DNA from: CAYGAG01 sp964347765
GTDB lineage: Archaea > Thermoproteota > Bathyarchaeia > Bathyarchaeales > Bathycorpusculaceae
Assembly (NCBI GenBank): GCA_964347765.1
Contig: CAYGAG010000004.1
Coordinates: forward strand, 1-64,000
Direction: 5' to 3'
Length of the DNA: 64,000 bases
Shown here: positions 26,949 to 35,788 of the stretch, in pieces
How positions within the stretch are numbered: the first letter of the stretch is position 1
How the letters are laid out: each line of letters begins with the position of its first letter
Program-made: the position numbers and the translations under genes
Notes under the pieces: model-generated
Databases searched by the model: none
What the model saw: the letters and a program-made list of their open reading frames with translations, nothing else
What the model was told of the DNA's origin: nothing

Positions 26949-27024
26949 GGTTTGGAGAATCTTTCAAAGGGGGAGAGAAGGGAGAAAAGGAGGGAGTTCT
27001 TCAAAAGAGGGAGGACTCCAAACC
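26949..27024. repeat. Inverted repeat enclosing a polypurine tract, 3' of the cdv operon
   Basis: GGTTTGGAG (26949-26957) pairs with CTCCAAACC (27016-27024). The loop holds an uninterrupted purine run at 26966-26996. On the coding strand of the cdv operon this becomes a C/U-rich tract just after the cdvC stop codon, so a transcription-end role is reasonable. Confidence 0.45.
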
Positions 27025-27067
27025 TTTCCACTGTTGGCAGTTTGATCGAGTTGTGGTTTCACCTCTT

Positions 27068-28234
27068 TTAGAGGGCTTTGAATGCTTCGAACCATCTGTT
27101 GTAAGATGCTATCATATTTAGGGATACGCTTGGTTTTCTTTCTTCAAGTATTCTTCTGAAGTCGTTCATTTTCAATGGTCGTGGCTTGGCCATCTTGTCG
27201 GCGGCTTTGCCTGACTCAAAAAAGTCACCGATCACTTTGAGATGTGCTGATTGACAGACATCCTTTATGTCGCTTCCAGAGAATCCTTCTGATAGCCTAG
27301 CTAGTTCATGCAGGTCTATGCTTTCAATAAGATGTAGGTTGCGCGTGTAGAGTTTGAACATCATTAGACGGGCATGATGGTCAGGAAGGGGAACTAGAAT
27401 TCTCTTTTGATACCTTCTGATGAAGGGCCAGTCCAGATCCCATGGCTTATTTGTGGCTCCGATGATGTAAATATGAAGATTCTTGCCTTTGTCTATGATG
27501 CCGTCCATCTCTTTCAAGAACTGATTTCTCACTCGGACTTCTCCTCCGACTTCATTGGAATGCTTGCCCATGAGAGAATCTAGTTCGTCGATGAAGACTA
27601 TAGCAGGCTTTCCTTCCAAAGCTGATTTTCTTGCTGAGCCGAAAAGTCGTGCGACGTTTTTCTCAGCTTCTCCCAACCATTTGGACATTACAGAGGCGGC
27701 GTCAACGGACATGAAAGTGGCGTCTATCTCGGTGGCCACCGCAGCGGCTAACAATGTTTTTCCGCATCCGGGCGGCCCGAACAGAAGGATGCCGCGTGGC
27801 CACCCTAGCGGGAACAGGTCTGGTCTTTGGACTGGATAGACTATAGCCTCTTTGATCGCCCTCTTTGCAGGTTCCAGTCCTACAACTTCTTCCCACCTGA
27901 CGCTAGGTTTCTCTTTGACTATGAGTTCGTCATAGCTGGCTTTGTCCCCTTGAGTTGCCTTTGTGTGTTCAACGGTCTCGCTATCTCCTGTCTGTGGTTC
28001 AATGGAAGAGGCGGTTCCCTGTAGCGCCTTTATTCTATCTTGGTATGCTATTGCACGTTGTATGTAGACCTTGTTCAGATTATACTCCGGATAAAGCTGG
28101 ACCAGTTTCAACAGTGTTTCTATAGCCTTTTGGTACATCGTAATCGCCATCCCCTTGGATCCCTGTTTGTCGAGTCGGACAGCTTCTAACGCATAGTTGG
28201 TCGCGGATTTTTCAAGTTCTTGTGGAGCGGACGT
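27068..28234 (-). CDS. cdvC: CdvC / Vps4-type AAA ATPase, apparent ACG start
   Basis: The AAA core has Walker A GPPGCGKT near residue 156, Walker B IVFIDELDS near residue 214 and an arginine-finger region with RRYQKRILVPLP. An MIT domain precedes it and should bind the MIM2-like motifs of the ESCRT-III proteins encoded upstream. The first ordinary start, ATG at 28150, would cut the MIT domain in half. The 28 codons before it read as MIT sequence (SAPQELEKSATNYALEAVRL). They begin at ACG (28234-28232), five bases after GGTG and four after the cdvB stop. The protein would be 388 residues, normal for CdvC. It disassembles ESCRT-III polymers during division. Confidence 0.92.
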   Translation of the reverse strand, partial: TSAPQELEKSATNYALEAVRLDKQGSKGMAITMYQKAIETLLKLVQLYPEYNLNKVYIQRAIAYQDRIKALQGTASSIEPQTGDSETVEHTKATQGDKASYDELIVKEKPSVRWEEVVGLEPAKRAIKEAIVYPVQRPDLFPLGWPRGILLFGPPGCGKTLLAAAVATEIDATFMSVDAASVMSKWLGEAEKNVARLFGSARKSALEGKPAIVFIDELDSLMGKHSNEVGGEVRVRNQFLKEMDGIIDKGKNLHIYIIGATNKPWDLDWPFIRRYQKRILVPLPDHHARLMMFKLYTRNLHLIESIDLHELARLSEGFSGSDIKDVCQSAHLKVIGDFFESGKAADKMAKPRPLKMNDFRRILEERKPSVSLNMIASYNRWFEAFKAL

Positions 28235-28238
28235 ATAA

Positions 28239-29141
28239 TCACCTAGTTTTGTTTTCGATCTTTATCTTGCCTTTAGCTCCTAATTTTTTAAGCGCGTCTT
28301 CAATCTCGACATATGACGCATCAAGTTCTAAGGAGCATTGCGTCAGATCGACTTCACCTTTGCTCTTCTTCACGTATTCTAGGAGAACTTCTTCCAGGTC
28401 AGGTTCTTCCAGGTCAGTTTTTCCAATCTCCAGCGATACTTCTTGCACCTCAGATTCCTCGAAAGAAAAGCGATCTTGGGAAGATCTTTCTTGAGATTCG
28501 ACCGTCTCTTCGCCTATCACCTGGGAACAGGTTGCTGCCAATGCAACCATCTGTCTAACAGGAGTTTCTTCTAGGATTCTTATTGTAGCGGGCGGTTCGG
28601 GAAGCTTCTCATACATCTCTCTTTCTAGGAAGTCCGAGGCTTCTTCCAGTATCTCCTTCCCAGCTGGGTTGGCGTCGCCTATTGGAATGATTGAAGCTCC
28701 AGTTCTGACTTTCGTTGAATGAAGTGTTTCTGTTATCACATCGTTGACTTTGCTGAGCTCGGATGAAACATCTGGCATGACCTCGAAGAGTTGCTTCGAA
28801 ACTTTCTGAAGGAGCCTTACTGCCGGCTTCAGGTCGATTATTATATCACTGAGTTCTCTTATGGTCTCCAATCTGAGAAATACACGTTCGATGGCTAGCT
28901 CCACGTTGTAAAGGAATTTTATTAGTTTTTTGACTTCCGCGATCTCGTTCGCACATATTGCAGCTCTATCTTTGTTTTGATTCTTCAGTGCATGGACGCA
29001 GGTTTCGAAGAGTGCTCTGTCTCTACTCTTCAGTCTGAAAGACACTTGTCTGATTTGGTGTTGCTGAACCTTCAGCCTACGCATTGACTTTCCGAGCACT
29101 TCTCGCAGTGGTGGAGGGTCCTTCCGAAAAAGGTTTCTGAT
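28239..29141 (-). CDS. cdvB: CdvB-type ESCRT-III protein with winged helix, apparent ATC start
   Basis: The Snf7-like helical core (about residues 15-160) is followed by a MIM2-like motif YEKLPEPPATI, a linker and a C-terminal winged helix (EEVLLEYVKKSKGEVDLTQ onward). This is the CdvB layout in which the winged helix binds CdvA and the MIM2 binds CdvC. The first ordinary start is GTG at 29099, some 50 bases from any Shine-Dalgarno. A perfect GGAGG (29154-29150) stands eight bases before ATC at 29141. From there the protein starts RNLFRKDPPPLREVLGKSM, which resembles ESCRT-III N-termini. The product from ATC has 300 residues. Confidence 0.9.
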   Translation of the reverse strand: MRNLFRKDPPPLREVLGKSMRRLKVQQHQIRQVSFRLKSRDRALFETCVHALKNQNKDRAAICANEIAEVKKLIKFLYNVELAIERVFLRLETIRELSDIIIDLKPAVRLLQKVSKQLFEVMPDVSSELSKVNDVITETLHSTKVRTGASIIPIGDANPAGKEILEEASDFLEREMYEKLPEPPATIRILEETPVRQMVALAATCSQVIGEETVESQERSSQDRFSFEESEVQEVSLEIGKTDLEEPDLEEVLLEYVKKSKGEVDLTQCSLELDASYVEIEDALKKLGAKGKIKIENKTR

Positions 29142-29170
29142 CCCAGCTCCCTCCGCCCGCTACGTCCGGC

Positions 29171-29932
29171 TTAAGCGCTTGACTCGCCAGCTTCTTTGAC
29201 GTAGACTACCACTGGCGGCTCTGGAAGATTTGGGGATTCTGGCAGTGAAGTTGGAACTTCCTCTTGGGCTTCAGGTTCACCTTGCGAATATGGCTCAGCC
29301 AAGGGTTCCGTTTCGGGCCCTATCTCCCCGAGAAGAATATTTGAAAGCTTGTTCTTCATTGCTTCTAGATCGCTCTTCTCTAGGTTAGTCATCTTCAGGG
29401 ACTCTTGAATAACTGCGAAGGCTCCATGATAGGATTCGTCGTCAATCTGTCCAATCTCATGCTCAAGCTCCAGATTTACCAAGGCGTAGTTGAGGTTTTT
29501 TGTGTCTTCAGCGCGTCTTGCAGTTTCTTTCTCAATCTCTTCCAGTAGGGATTGGGCCTCGCTTTTCAGTTGATTTAGAACACCTTCAAAGCTTTCATGC
29601 AGATCCTCGTATAGTTCGGGTGAGATCTTGTCCTTCTCTAGAAGCCCTTTCAGGGCTTGATTCTTGCGCCATATTAGTGGAATTTGATCCCCAAAGCTTG
29701 AAGCTTTCATTTTCACTGGTGATAGAAGGATTATTTCTGAGTCTTCGATCTTCAAATTTTCGACGGGGTGTTCAGCTAGTTTTCCATCTCCTTGTTCAAT
29801 GTAGGCGGAATCGACTCTTCCATTTGGTTTCACAGCAAACGATGTGACTCTGCCTAAAGTGCGTCCATATTCGTCTTTTACTTGTTTGCCAATCGAGGTA
29901 AAAAAGCTGGGTTCTTGTGTCATATGAATCAT
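29171..29932 (-). CDS. cdvA: CdvA-type protein (PRC barrel plus coiled coil)
   Basis: In this 253-residue protein, residues about 12-75 form a PRC-barrel (GKQVKDEYGRTLGRVTSFAV and following strands). Residues 85-200 are coiled coil, and a proline/glutamate tail with NLPEPPVVVYVKEAG ends the chain, where Crenarchaeal CdvA carries its ESCRT-III-binding segment. CdvA forms filaments at the membrane at midcell and recruits CdvB. It lies between the two ESCRT-III genes, 18 bases after the first. A second Met (codon 4) is an alternative start. Confidence 0.87.
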   Translation of the reverse strand: MIHMTQEPSFFTSIGKQVKDEYGRTLGRVTSFAVKPNGRVDSAYIEQGDGKLAEHPVENLKIEDSEIILLSPVKMKASSFGDQIPLIWRKNQALKGLLEKDKISPELYEDLHESFEGVLNQLKSEAQSLLEEIEKETARRAEDTKNLNYALVNLELEHEIGQIDDESYHGAFAVIQESLKMTNLEKSDLEAMKNKLSNILLGEIGPETEPLAEPYSQGEPEAQEEVPTSLPESPNLPEPPVVVYVKEAGESSA

Positions 29933-29949
29933 CTTCTTTAGACTGGTTT

Positions 29950-30612
29950 TCAGGATGTTTCAGCAGGGGATTTTTCGCCTAGCGGTACCGACGGAATTCC
30001 TGCAGGCAGCTCCGGGAATTTGTCTTTGATCTTCTGTTCTGCTACGGCTGCAGCTTCGGTAAGAATCTTCTGAGCATCTTCATTTGTGGTCTCAAAGTTC
30101 ATTGAAAACCCTGAGGTTTGTCCAGCTTCCATCACCACGCCGCTTAGTATGTCACTTATCTGCCCCAACTCCCTTTCCGCTTCTGGGAAAACATTGGCCA
30201 TTCCTGCTTTGACTGCTCTTAAGACGCCTATTGCTGGTCCGAGTCTTGAGACAACATCTCCAAGTTCTGACACTGTTCGCAACCTTAATACAATCTGCTC
30301 AAGGGCAAGCCGTGCATGCATGATCATCTGTTCCATCTTTCGAATCTCTGCTAGCTCGTTGGCGAAGACGTTTGCTCGAGCCATATCGTGCTTTGAGTAG
30401 GCGTCAACAATCCTTTTGAATATTGATTCATCTCTCTTGCTGAATCGATCGTTGGCTTGGTCTAGCTTCTGTATCTGGAGTTCGAGGCGTCTGACTGCTA
30501 CGTCGAGTCTGGGCTTCAGCGGACCTGGTGGTTTCACTGCTGCTTTAATACGTTCGGTAATGGGTTGGTCTCTTTGACTATCTTCCCACCTTTTAGAGAA
30601 TTTTTCTGACAA
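29950..30612 (-). CDS. Second ESCRT-III (Snf7-type) protein, no winged helix
   Basis: This 220-residue protein reads from TTG at 30612, chosen because a perfect GGAGGT lies five bases before it; an ATG six codons upstream would place that sequence inside the gene. It has the ESCRT-III helical core (RLELQIQKLDQANDRFSKRD, then ANVFANELAEIRKMEQMIMH) and ends soon after a MIM2-like KFPELPAGIPSVP. It resembles the CdvB1/B2 paralogues of Sulfolobus, which drive constriction. It opens the four-gene cdv operon; a TATA-like CATATATATAC lies some 75 bases upstream. Confidence 0.88.
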   Translation of the reverse strand: MSEKFSKRWEDSQRDQPITERIKAAVKPPGPLKPRLDVAVRRLELQIQKLDQANDRFSKRDESIFKRIVDAYSKHDMARANVFANELAEIRKMEQMIMHARLALEQIVLRLRTVSELGDVVSRLGPAIGVLRAVKAGMANVFPEAERELGQISDILSGVVMEAGQTSGFSMNFETTNEDAQKILTEAAAVAEQKIKDKFPELPAGIPSVPLGEKSPAETS

Positions 30613-30829
30613 ATTAATACCTCCAAGCATTAGGCTATGCTAAAACGAATCTTATACATTGTTAATATGCTGAAAACATTTACGTATATATATGGGGATA
30701 TACAGTCTTCTAGAAACCATTTTGGGCTTTAATTGTCTAGTGAAAAGCGATGCTCCTCGCTTTCACTGCAATAGACAGAAATGTGTAAGTTAGACTAAAA
30801 AGGAGCTTAGAATGTTTATGTAGGCATAG

Positions 30830-31057
30830 GTGAAAAGATTGGGTGAACGATTTAAGATTTTCGGGCTTGTAGCTCTCTTAGGATTCATGGCGGGGGTCAT
30901 CGCCCAAGTGACCGCTGATCATTTGATTCCATGGCTCTTGCAGATACTGCCACAGCTTGTTCAGATCAGATTTCTAGTTTCGGGCTTCGCCGGAGCTTGT
31001 CTGACGCTGGTTCTAGTGAGTGTTTGGGCATACATAACAGGCCCTTCAGAACCATAA
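30830..31057 (+). CDS. Small two-helix membrane protein next to the cdv operon
   Basis: This 75-residue reading frame has two hydrophobic helices: IFGLVALLGFMAGVIAQV and FLVSGFAGACLTLVLVSVW. A short basic N-terminus precedes them, and the GTG start lies close behind a possible TATA box (GTTTATGTAGG, about 30812). No family was recognised. It is divergent from the cdv operon. Confidence 0.5.
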   Translation: MKRLGERFKIFGLVALLGFMAGVIAQVTADHLIPWLLQILPQLVQIRFLVSGFAGACLTLVLVSVWAYITGPSEP

Positions 31058-31329
31058 GGACCCCCTCCATATCCCCTTTACGCTCGATTTTGTAATCAAG
31101 AGACTAGGAATCTCGGTTTTCAGGATTCAATAGTAGAAAAACCAATCACCCATTACTGTCTGTGTGGTGGATTACGTCACAGCCCAGATCTAGCGGTCAT
31201 CGAAAGCGTGCACTCTCTTCCATGTATATGGAAGAGATGCTGTAAATGACAGAAATCCACGACTCAATTGAAAGGTAAACGTTTTTTCGAGGGCAGATGT
31301 ATGGTGTAATAGTCTGGAAGGAGCATGTT
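31058..31329. other. Intergenic region before the Lhr-like helicase
   Basis: No gene was found. It contains a ten-base-pair hairpin at 31214-31237 with loop GTAT. The ATG at 31297 is in frame with the helicase, but the TTG at 31330 is the better start. Confidence 0.4.
31214..31237. repeat. Perfect 10-bp stem-loop
   Basis: TCTCTTCCAT pairs with ATGGAAGAGA around a GTAT loop. It stands about 90 bases before the helicase start and has no T run after it, so its role is unclear. Confidence 0.5.
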
Positions 31330-34203
31330 TTGAGTTCGACGGTCTTTCAACTTCTCGCCGAAACGGTGCGCAGCGCCTTGGTTGACTGCGGATTTTCAAG
31401 GTCCACTCTTCCTCAGACTATGGCTATTCCGCCCGTTTTGAAAGGAGAAAATGTGCTTTTGATTGCCCCGACTGGAAGTGGAAAGACCGAGGCTGTTCTT
31501 TTGCCAGTTTTCTCCAATTTCATCATGAAAGATATCAAGAAGGGCATATCGATACTCTACATTACTCCTTTGAGAGCGTTGAACAGAGATATGTTTGAGC
31601 GTTTGTCCTTCTGGGCCTACAGGCTTGACATATCAATCGAGGTTAGACATGGGGACACTGAGAAGAAGTTCCGCAGGAGACAAGCTCTTTCTCCACCCAA
31701 CATGCTGGTGACTACACCTGAAACCCTTCAAGCCATTCTTCCTGGTGCTAGGATGAAAGAGCACTTGAGGCATGTAGAGTGTGTCATTGTTGATGAATTG
31801 CATGAATTGGCGTCAAGTAAACGAGGGGTCCAATTATCACTTGGTCTGGAACGATTGTATGGAATCACAAGGAGAGAGTTTCAGAGGATTGGACTATCAG
31901 CTACTATCGCGGATCCAGAAAAGATTGGAGAGTTTCTGGTTGGAAACGGTAGGGAGGTGAAGATCGTGGAAGCGGTTCCGCCGAAAGGCTATAGGTATTT
32001 GGTGGAGATGCCGATCCCAGAAGAAGAGGATTTTGAGCTGGCTGGGGAGATCAGGACATCCCCTGAGGCTGCGGCGAGGATAAGGCGGATCGCCGAGCTT
32101 GTGGATACGCATGAGTCAACTCTAGTCTTTGTGAACAGCAGGCAGAACGCTGAGATGCTTGGTCACAGATTTGACCAGCTTAAACGGTCGGATATAGCAG
32201 TTCATCATGGTTCTCTTTCAAAGGAGGAGCGTGCAAGGATAGAGAACGAGTTCAAATCGGGAGCCTTGAAGGCAATAATCTGCACAAGCACTTTGGAGCT
32301 TGGGATAGATATAGGCAATGTGGACCTAGCTGTTCAGTATCTTTCACCGCGACAGGTCAGCAGTCTTATCCAGAGAGTCGGGAGGAGCGGGCACAGTTTA
32401 GACAGGCTCTCAGAGGGGGTGATTGTCACGGCTTTTCCTGATGATACGCTAGAATCGATTGCAGCCATAAAGAGTGCTCGGACAGGAAGGCTGGAACCAG
32501 TGATAATCCATAGCGAAGCTCTAGACGTTTTGGCTCATCAGGTCGCTGGGATACTTATGGACAAGGGAAAGATCGATCTAGAACCTCTGCTGGATCTTGT
32601 GCGAAGGGCACATCCCTACAAGGATCTTGCCAAAGACAGGCTCAGGGACGTTGTGGATTATTTGAGCTGGTTGGGTAAGCTTAGGGTCGAAGATGAAGGG
32701 AAGACTCTTAGGAGGAATAGAAAGACGCGGCTCTACTATTATGAGAATCTATCTATGATTCCGGATGAGAGACGGTACCCTATTGTAAATGTGATCTCTG
32801 ACCGAAGGATAGGAACGTTGGGCGACGAGTTTATGGCTCTACGGGTCCGTGTGGGACTGAATTTCATCTGCAAAGGAAAGGTCTGGCGTATAGTTCAGAT
32901 AGAAGATGAAACAGGGATGGTTTACGTAGTTCCTTCTGAAGATCCGTTTGCTGCTATTCCTGGATGGGACGGTGAGATGATTCCTGTGCCCTTTGAACTG
33001 GCCCAAGAAACAGGAAGAGTTCGGGAAAAGATTGCATGGAAATTGAAACGTGGAAAAACAGAAGCTGCAACCGCAAAACTTGCGGAAGAGATGGGAATAG
33101 ATGATTTGACTCTAAAGAATGTCGTTGCGGAAATTGAGGAACATATAGGACTGGGCGCTCCATTGCCAACACATAATCGTATTCTCCTAGAGCTATTTGA
33201 CAGGTACCTTGTGATACATGCTTGTTTCGGTGAGATCGTGAATAGAACGTTGGGCTGCATCTTTGATGGCATACTTTCGAACAAGGAGATGATAACTGGT
33301 TGGTGGAACGATGGCTACAGAATCTTGATCGAGCTGCCACGCAAATTACGGCAAGAGGAGATTAGAAGCCTATCAAAGATTCTTTTTGGCTTGTCCCCGC
33401 AAGATATGGAAAAAGCTTTCAACGAATACATGGAAGCTAGATTTCCCTTTGCTTACAAGATGAAGGCTGTGGCCGAAAGATTCGGTGCCCTGCCCCGAGG
33501 AAAGACTATTCTAAATCCTAACAGGCTGAGACAACTGTTGGAACAGTTCAAAGAGACACCTATTTTCGATGAAGCCCTTCGGGAAACGATGATTGAGAAG
33601 GTGGACGTGAGAAAGGTTAGAGAGATCATGAATGAAATCAAGAATGGCAGAATGAACGTGGACATATTGTACGGGCTAGAGCAGCCCACGCCCTTGGCTC
33701 ATCACATATTGGCGAAGTACTCGGATATTTCAGAGTTGATGGCTCCAGAACGGGTTTTGCTATCCAACATAGACAGGATGAAGAGGGTGATTGAAGCCCG
33801 AAAGGCAACTCTACTGTGCTTTTCATGTGGCGAGTGGACTGGAGAAGGGAGGATTCGCAATCTGCCAGTATATCCCATGTGTGAGAAATGTGGTGCAAGA
33901 TTGCTTGCCCTGATTCGGTTCAATCAAGATTCAGAAAGTCTGCAGAATATACTGAAAAAGCGGTTGGAGAAGAAGGAATTGTCAGAAGAGGAGCTTCAGG
34001 ATTTGACGTATGCTAGACACACTGCCGATTTGATTCTGAGCTATGGTAGAAAGGCCATCATTGCCTTGGAGGTTAAAGGAGTAGGTCCAGAGACTGCCTT
34101 CAGAATATTAGCGAAGATGCATCAGGAAGAAGAAGAGTTTTACATGGATTTGTTAAAAGCGAAAATCACTTTTATTAGAACTCATCCATACTGGGACAAA
34201 TGA
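31330..34203 (+). CDS. Lhr-like superfamily 2 helicase
   Basis: The 957-residue enzyme starts at TTG, six bases after AAGGAG; an in-frame ATG 33 bases upstream has no such site. Motif I APTGSGKTEA is near residue 45, motif II IVDELHELASSKRG near 153, ICTSTLELGIDIG near 318, and the motif VI region QRVGRSGHS near 350. The large C-terminal half has the winged-helix and Lhr-core arrangement. Two zinc-type pairs, CFSCGEW and CEKCGARL, sit near residue 830-855, an addition not present in all Lhr proteins. It should unwind DNA or RNA-DNA hybrids in repair or recombination. Confidence 0.9.
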   Translation: MSSTVFQLLAETVRSALVDCGFSRSTLPQTMAIPPVLKGENVLLIAPTGSGKTEAVLLPVFSNFIMKDIKKGISILYITPLRALNRDMFERLSFWAYRLDISIEVRHGDTEKKFRRRQALSPPNMLVTTPETLQAILPGARMKEHLRHVECVIVDELHELASSKRGVQLSLGLERLYGITRREFQRIGLSATIADPEKIGEFLVGNGREVKIVEAVPPKGYRYLVEMPIPEEEDFELAGEIRTSPEAAARIRRIAELVDTHESTLVFVNSRQNAEMLGHRFDQLKRSDIAVHHGSLSKEERARIENEFKSGALKAIICTSTLELGIDIGNVDLAVQYLSPRQVSSLIQRVGRSGHSLDRLSEGVIVTAFPDDTLESIAAIKSARTGRLEPVIIHSEALDVLAHQVAGILMDKGKIDLEPLLDLVRRAHPYKDLAKDRLRDVVDYLSWLGKLRVEDEGKTLRRNRKTRLYYYENLSMIPDERRYPIVNVISDRRIGTLGDEFMALRVRVGLNFICKGKVWRIVQIEDETGMVYVVPSEDPFAAIPGWDGEMIPVPFELAQETGRVREKIAWKLKRGKTEAATAKLAEEMGIDDLTLKNVVAEIEEHIGLGAPLPTHNRILLELFDRYLVIHACFGEIVNRTLGCIFDGILSNKEMITGWWNDGYRILIELPRKLRQEEIRSLSKILFGLSPQDMEKAFNEYMEARFPFAYKMKAVAERFGALPRGKTILNPNRLRQLLEQFKETPIFDEALRETMIEKVDVRKVREIMNEIKNGRMNVDILYGLEQPTPLAHHILAKYSDISELMAPERVLLSNIDRMKRVIEARKATLLCFSCGEWTGEGRIRNLPVYPMCEKCGARLLALIRFNQDSESLQNILKKRLEKKELSEEELQDLTYARHTADLILSYGRKAIIALEVKGVGPETAFRILAKMHQEEEEFYMDLLKAKITFIRTHPYWDK

Positions 34204-34413
34204 GCTTGGGCAAGTTTCTTGTTGAAAGACAGAAATCATCGAAGGATACTTAGAAATCGGGGGAAAAGATTAAGCGGCTCCGAATTTTCATTTTCCCTGC
34301 GAATTTCTTCCATTTGTTTCTATTACGTTCCTCACTAAGGCGTAATAATCTAGCTCGCGAACTGATTTTTTGCATGATCATATACTCTGATTATGGAAAA
34401 GGATTACCTTTAA

Positions 34414-34424
34414 AACATATATAT
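34414..34424 (+). promoter_or_regulatory. TATA-like box for the dockerin protein gene
   Basis: AACATATATAT lies about 60 bases before the ATG of the secreted dockerin protein, in an otherwise gene-free stretch after the helicase. Confidence 0.55.
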
Positions 34425-34476
34425 GCTTATACCCAAAATATTAGATTGGGATGAATGGATTAGAGTTGGTGCTTGA

Positions 34477-35058
34477 ATGAGAAAGAGGGTAACAGTTTTG
34501 CTTTTTTCTATCTTGGTTGTCCTAGCTTCTTCTATATCCTTGAAGGTTGTTTCTTCAGACTATTTCAGGCACTACACCCCTGACAGCGATCAAGCAGAGC
34601 TGAGCTTCTGGATGGAAAACGAGACAGGGTTCATGAATGTGACTCTCTTTTTCGCAAAAATGTGCTATAAGATTGACAGTTGGGGAACCCTGGTTGTGGA
34701 CAGCAATGACTTTTCTGTAAATTCTGAAATGTGGGAATGGATGGGTTATTGCGCTCCTGCAGAATGGTCTGCTGAGCACATTTATGATCTAGGACAGTTA
34801 GATGAAGGAGTATACAGTTTCTCCTTTTGTTGTTGGCGTAATCCTGTCAAGAGTGTGGTTTTTGAGGTCGGTTTTCCAGCTGACATCAACGATGATGGAA
34901 GGGTTGAAATGAGAGACATCGGCACTGCAGCCAGAGCCTTTGGCACACACAACCCTGACCCAGACTGGAATCCCGACGCAGACATATACCGAGATGGCAC
35001 AGTTGACATGATAGACATAGGGTTCACAGCAAAACACTTCGGAGAAATCGTACCGTAG
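34477..35058 (+). CDS. Secreted protein with C-terminal dockerin-like domain
   Basis: This 193-residue protein has a clear signal peptide (MRKRVTVLLFSILVVLASS). A unique middle domain contains CYKI, MGYCAP and CCW. It ends with two EF-hand-like dockerin repeats: ADINDDGRVEMRDIGTAARA and NPDADIYRDGTVDMIDIGFT, each with the Asp-x-Asn/Arg-x-Asp-Gly calcium loop. Dockerins dock onto cohesins in clostridial cellulosomes; archaea use them on other extracellular proteins. No cohesin is in the window. Relics of the same domain lie near 57.4 and 60.4 kb. Confidence 0.85.
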   Translation: MRKRVTVLLFSILVVLASSISLKVVSSDYFRHYTPDSDQAELSFWMENETGFMNVTLFFAKMCYKIDSWGTLVVDSNDFSVNSEMWEWMGYCAPAEWSAEHIYDLGQLDEGVYSFSFCCWRNPVKSVVFEVGFPADINDDGRVEMRDIGTAARAFGTHNPDPDWNPDADIYRDGTVDMIDIGFTAKHFGEIVP

Positions 35059-35113
35059 CGCGCGCTTTCTTCGAGGGTTTTCTGGATTGCCGTCTTGTCT
35101 TTGAGGAATTTGA

Positions 35114-35245
35114 TTAAGCACTTTTTCGGGGGCAAATGCATATGGGCACTGTGGCCTTTCTGAACAATGTCTTTCCAGCATCTTTCTTGCAGACTGTGCA
35201 TCGTGTCTGCTGGGGCTGCGGCGTTGTTGTGTTCACCCCTAGCAT
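35114..35245 (-). CDS. Possible 43-residue Cys-rich (zinc-finger-like) protein
   Basis: This short minus-strand reading frame has an N-terminal Thr/Pro/Gln stretch, then RCTVCKKDAGKTLFRK and PICICPRKSA. A CxxC and a CxC could bind zinc. A TATA-like CTATAAATT lies at about 35308-35317, some 65 bases upstream. GTG at codon 4 is another start. No family was recognised, and it faces the dockerin gene tail to tail. Confidence 0.35.
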   Translation of the reverse strand: MLGVNTTTPQPQQTRCTVCKKDAGKTLFRKATVPICICPRKSA

Positions 35246-35788
35246 GCTGCGGATTTATCGAGTTTGACGAATCACCCGTCACTCAACATCACCCGGAAGT
35301 GCTTCCAATTTATAGCCCATTTTCTATCCACTTGTGGAGGACATAGCAAGTAATAACTTGCTGCTTCACGGGGTGACAGCAAGACTCGTCAAACCCTGAG
35401 AAACATATCTGGTTCTGAGCCGTTAAAAGGAAAGTGGTGAAGCAACCTTTCTAGATATAGGAGAGGGAGAGATATGTTAAAGTCATCAGAGACTTGTTTT
35501 CTCAAGATTCCATGACACGGGTCATAAGTGTTCAATGTCAGGACACCACCACGAAAGGAATTCTGTGATATTGATAAGTATGCAAAAATACAGGTCATAT
35601 TCATTAGAATCGCCAAACATTATAACACGCCTGTGATCTCCGCGAAGATATATTACAGATCATGAGAACTATACTATACAGCTAGATTAGCTGGCTTGAG
35701 CCTTAAGGCTGTTGATTTGAAGGCAGTCTTTATCTAATATCAGGCAATGAGTGCGTACCTGGATCTGGTGTGGAGGTGAAAATGTTAG
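35246..35788. other. Gene-free stretch
   Basis: No coding region, RNA gene or long repeat was found. It holds the likely promoters of the small Cys-rich reading frame (minus) and of the Mrr-like gene (plus). Confidence 0.4.

Noticed and set aside
34782..35113. Longer minus-strand frames opposite the dockerin gene
   Set aside because: They are antisense to the calcium-loop codons of a clear secreted protein. Only the short Cys-rich frame beyond it was kept, at low confidence.
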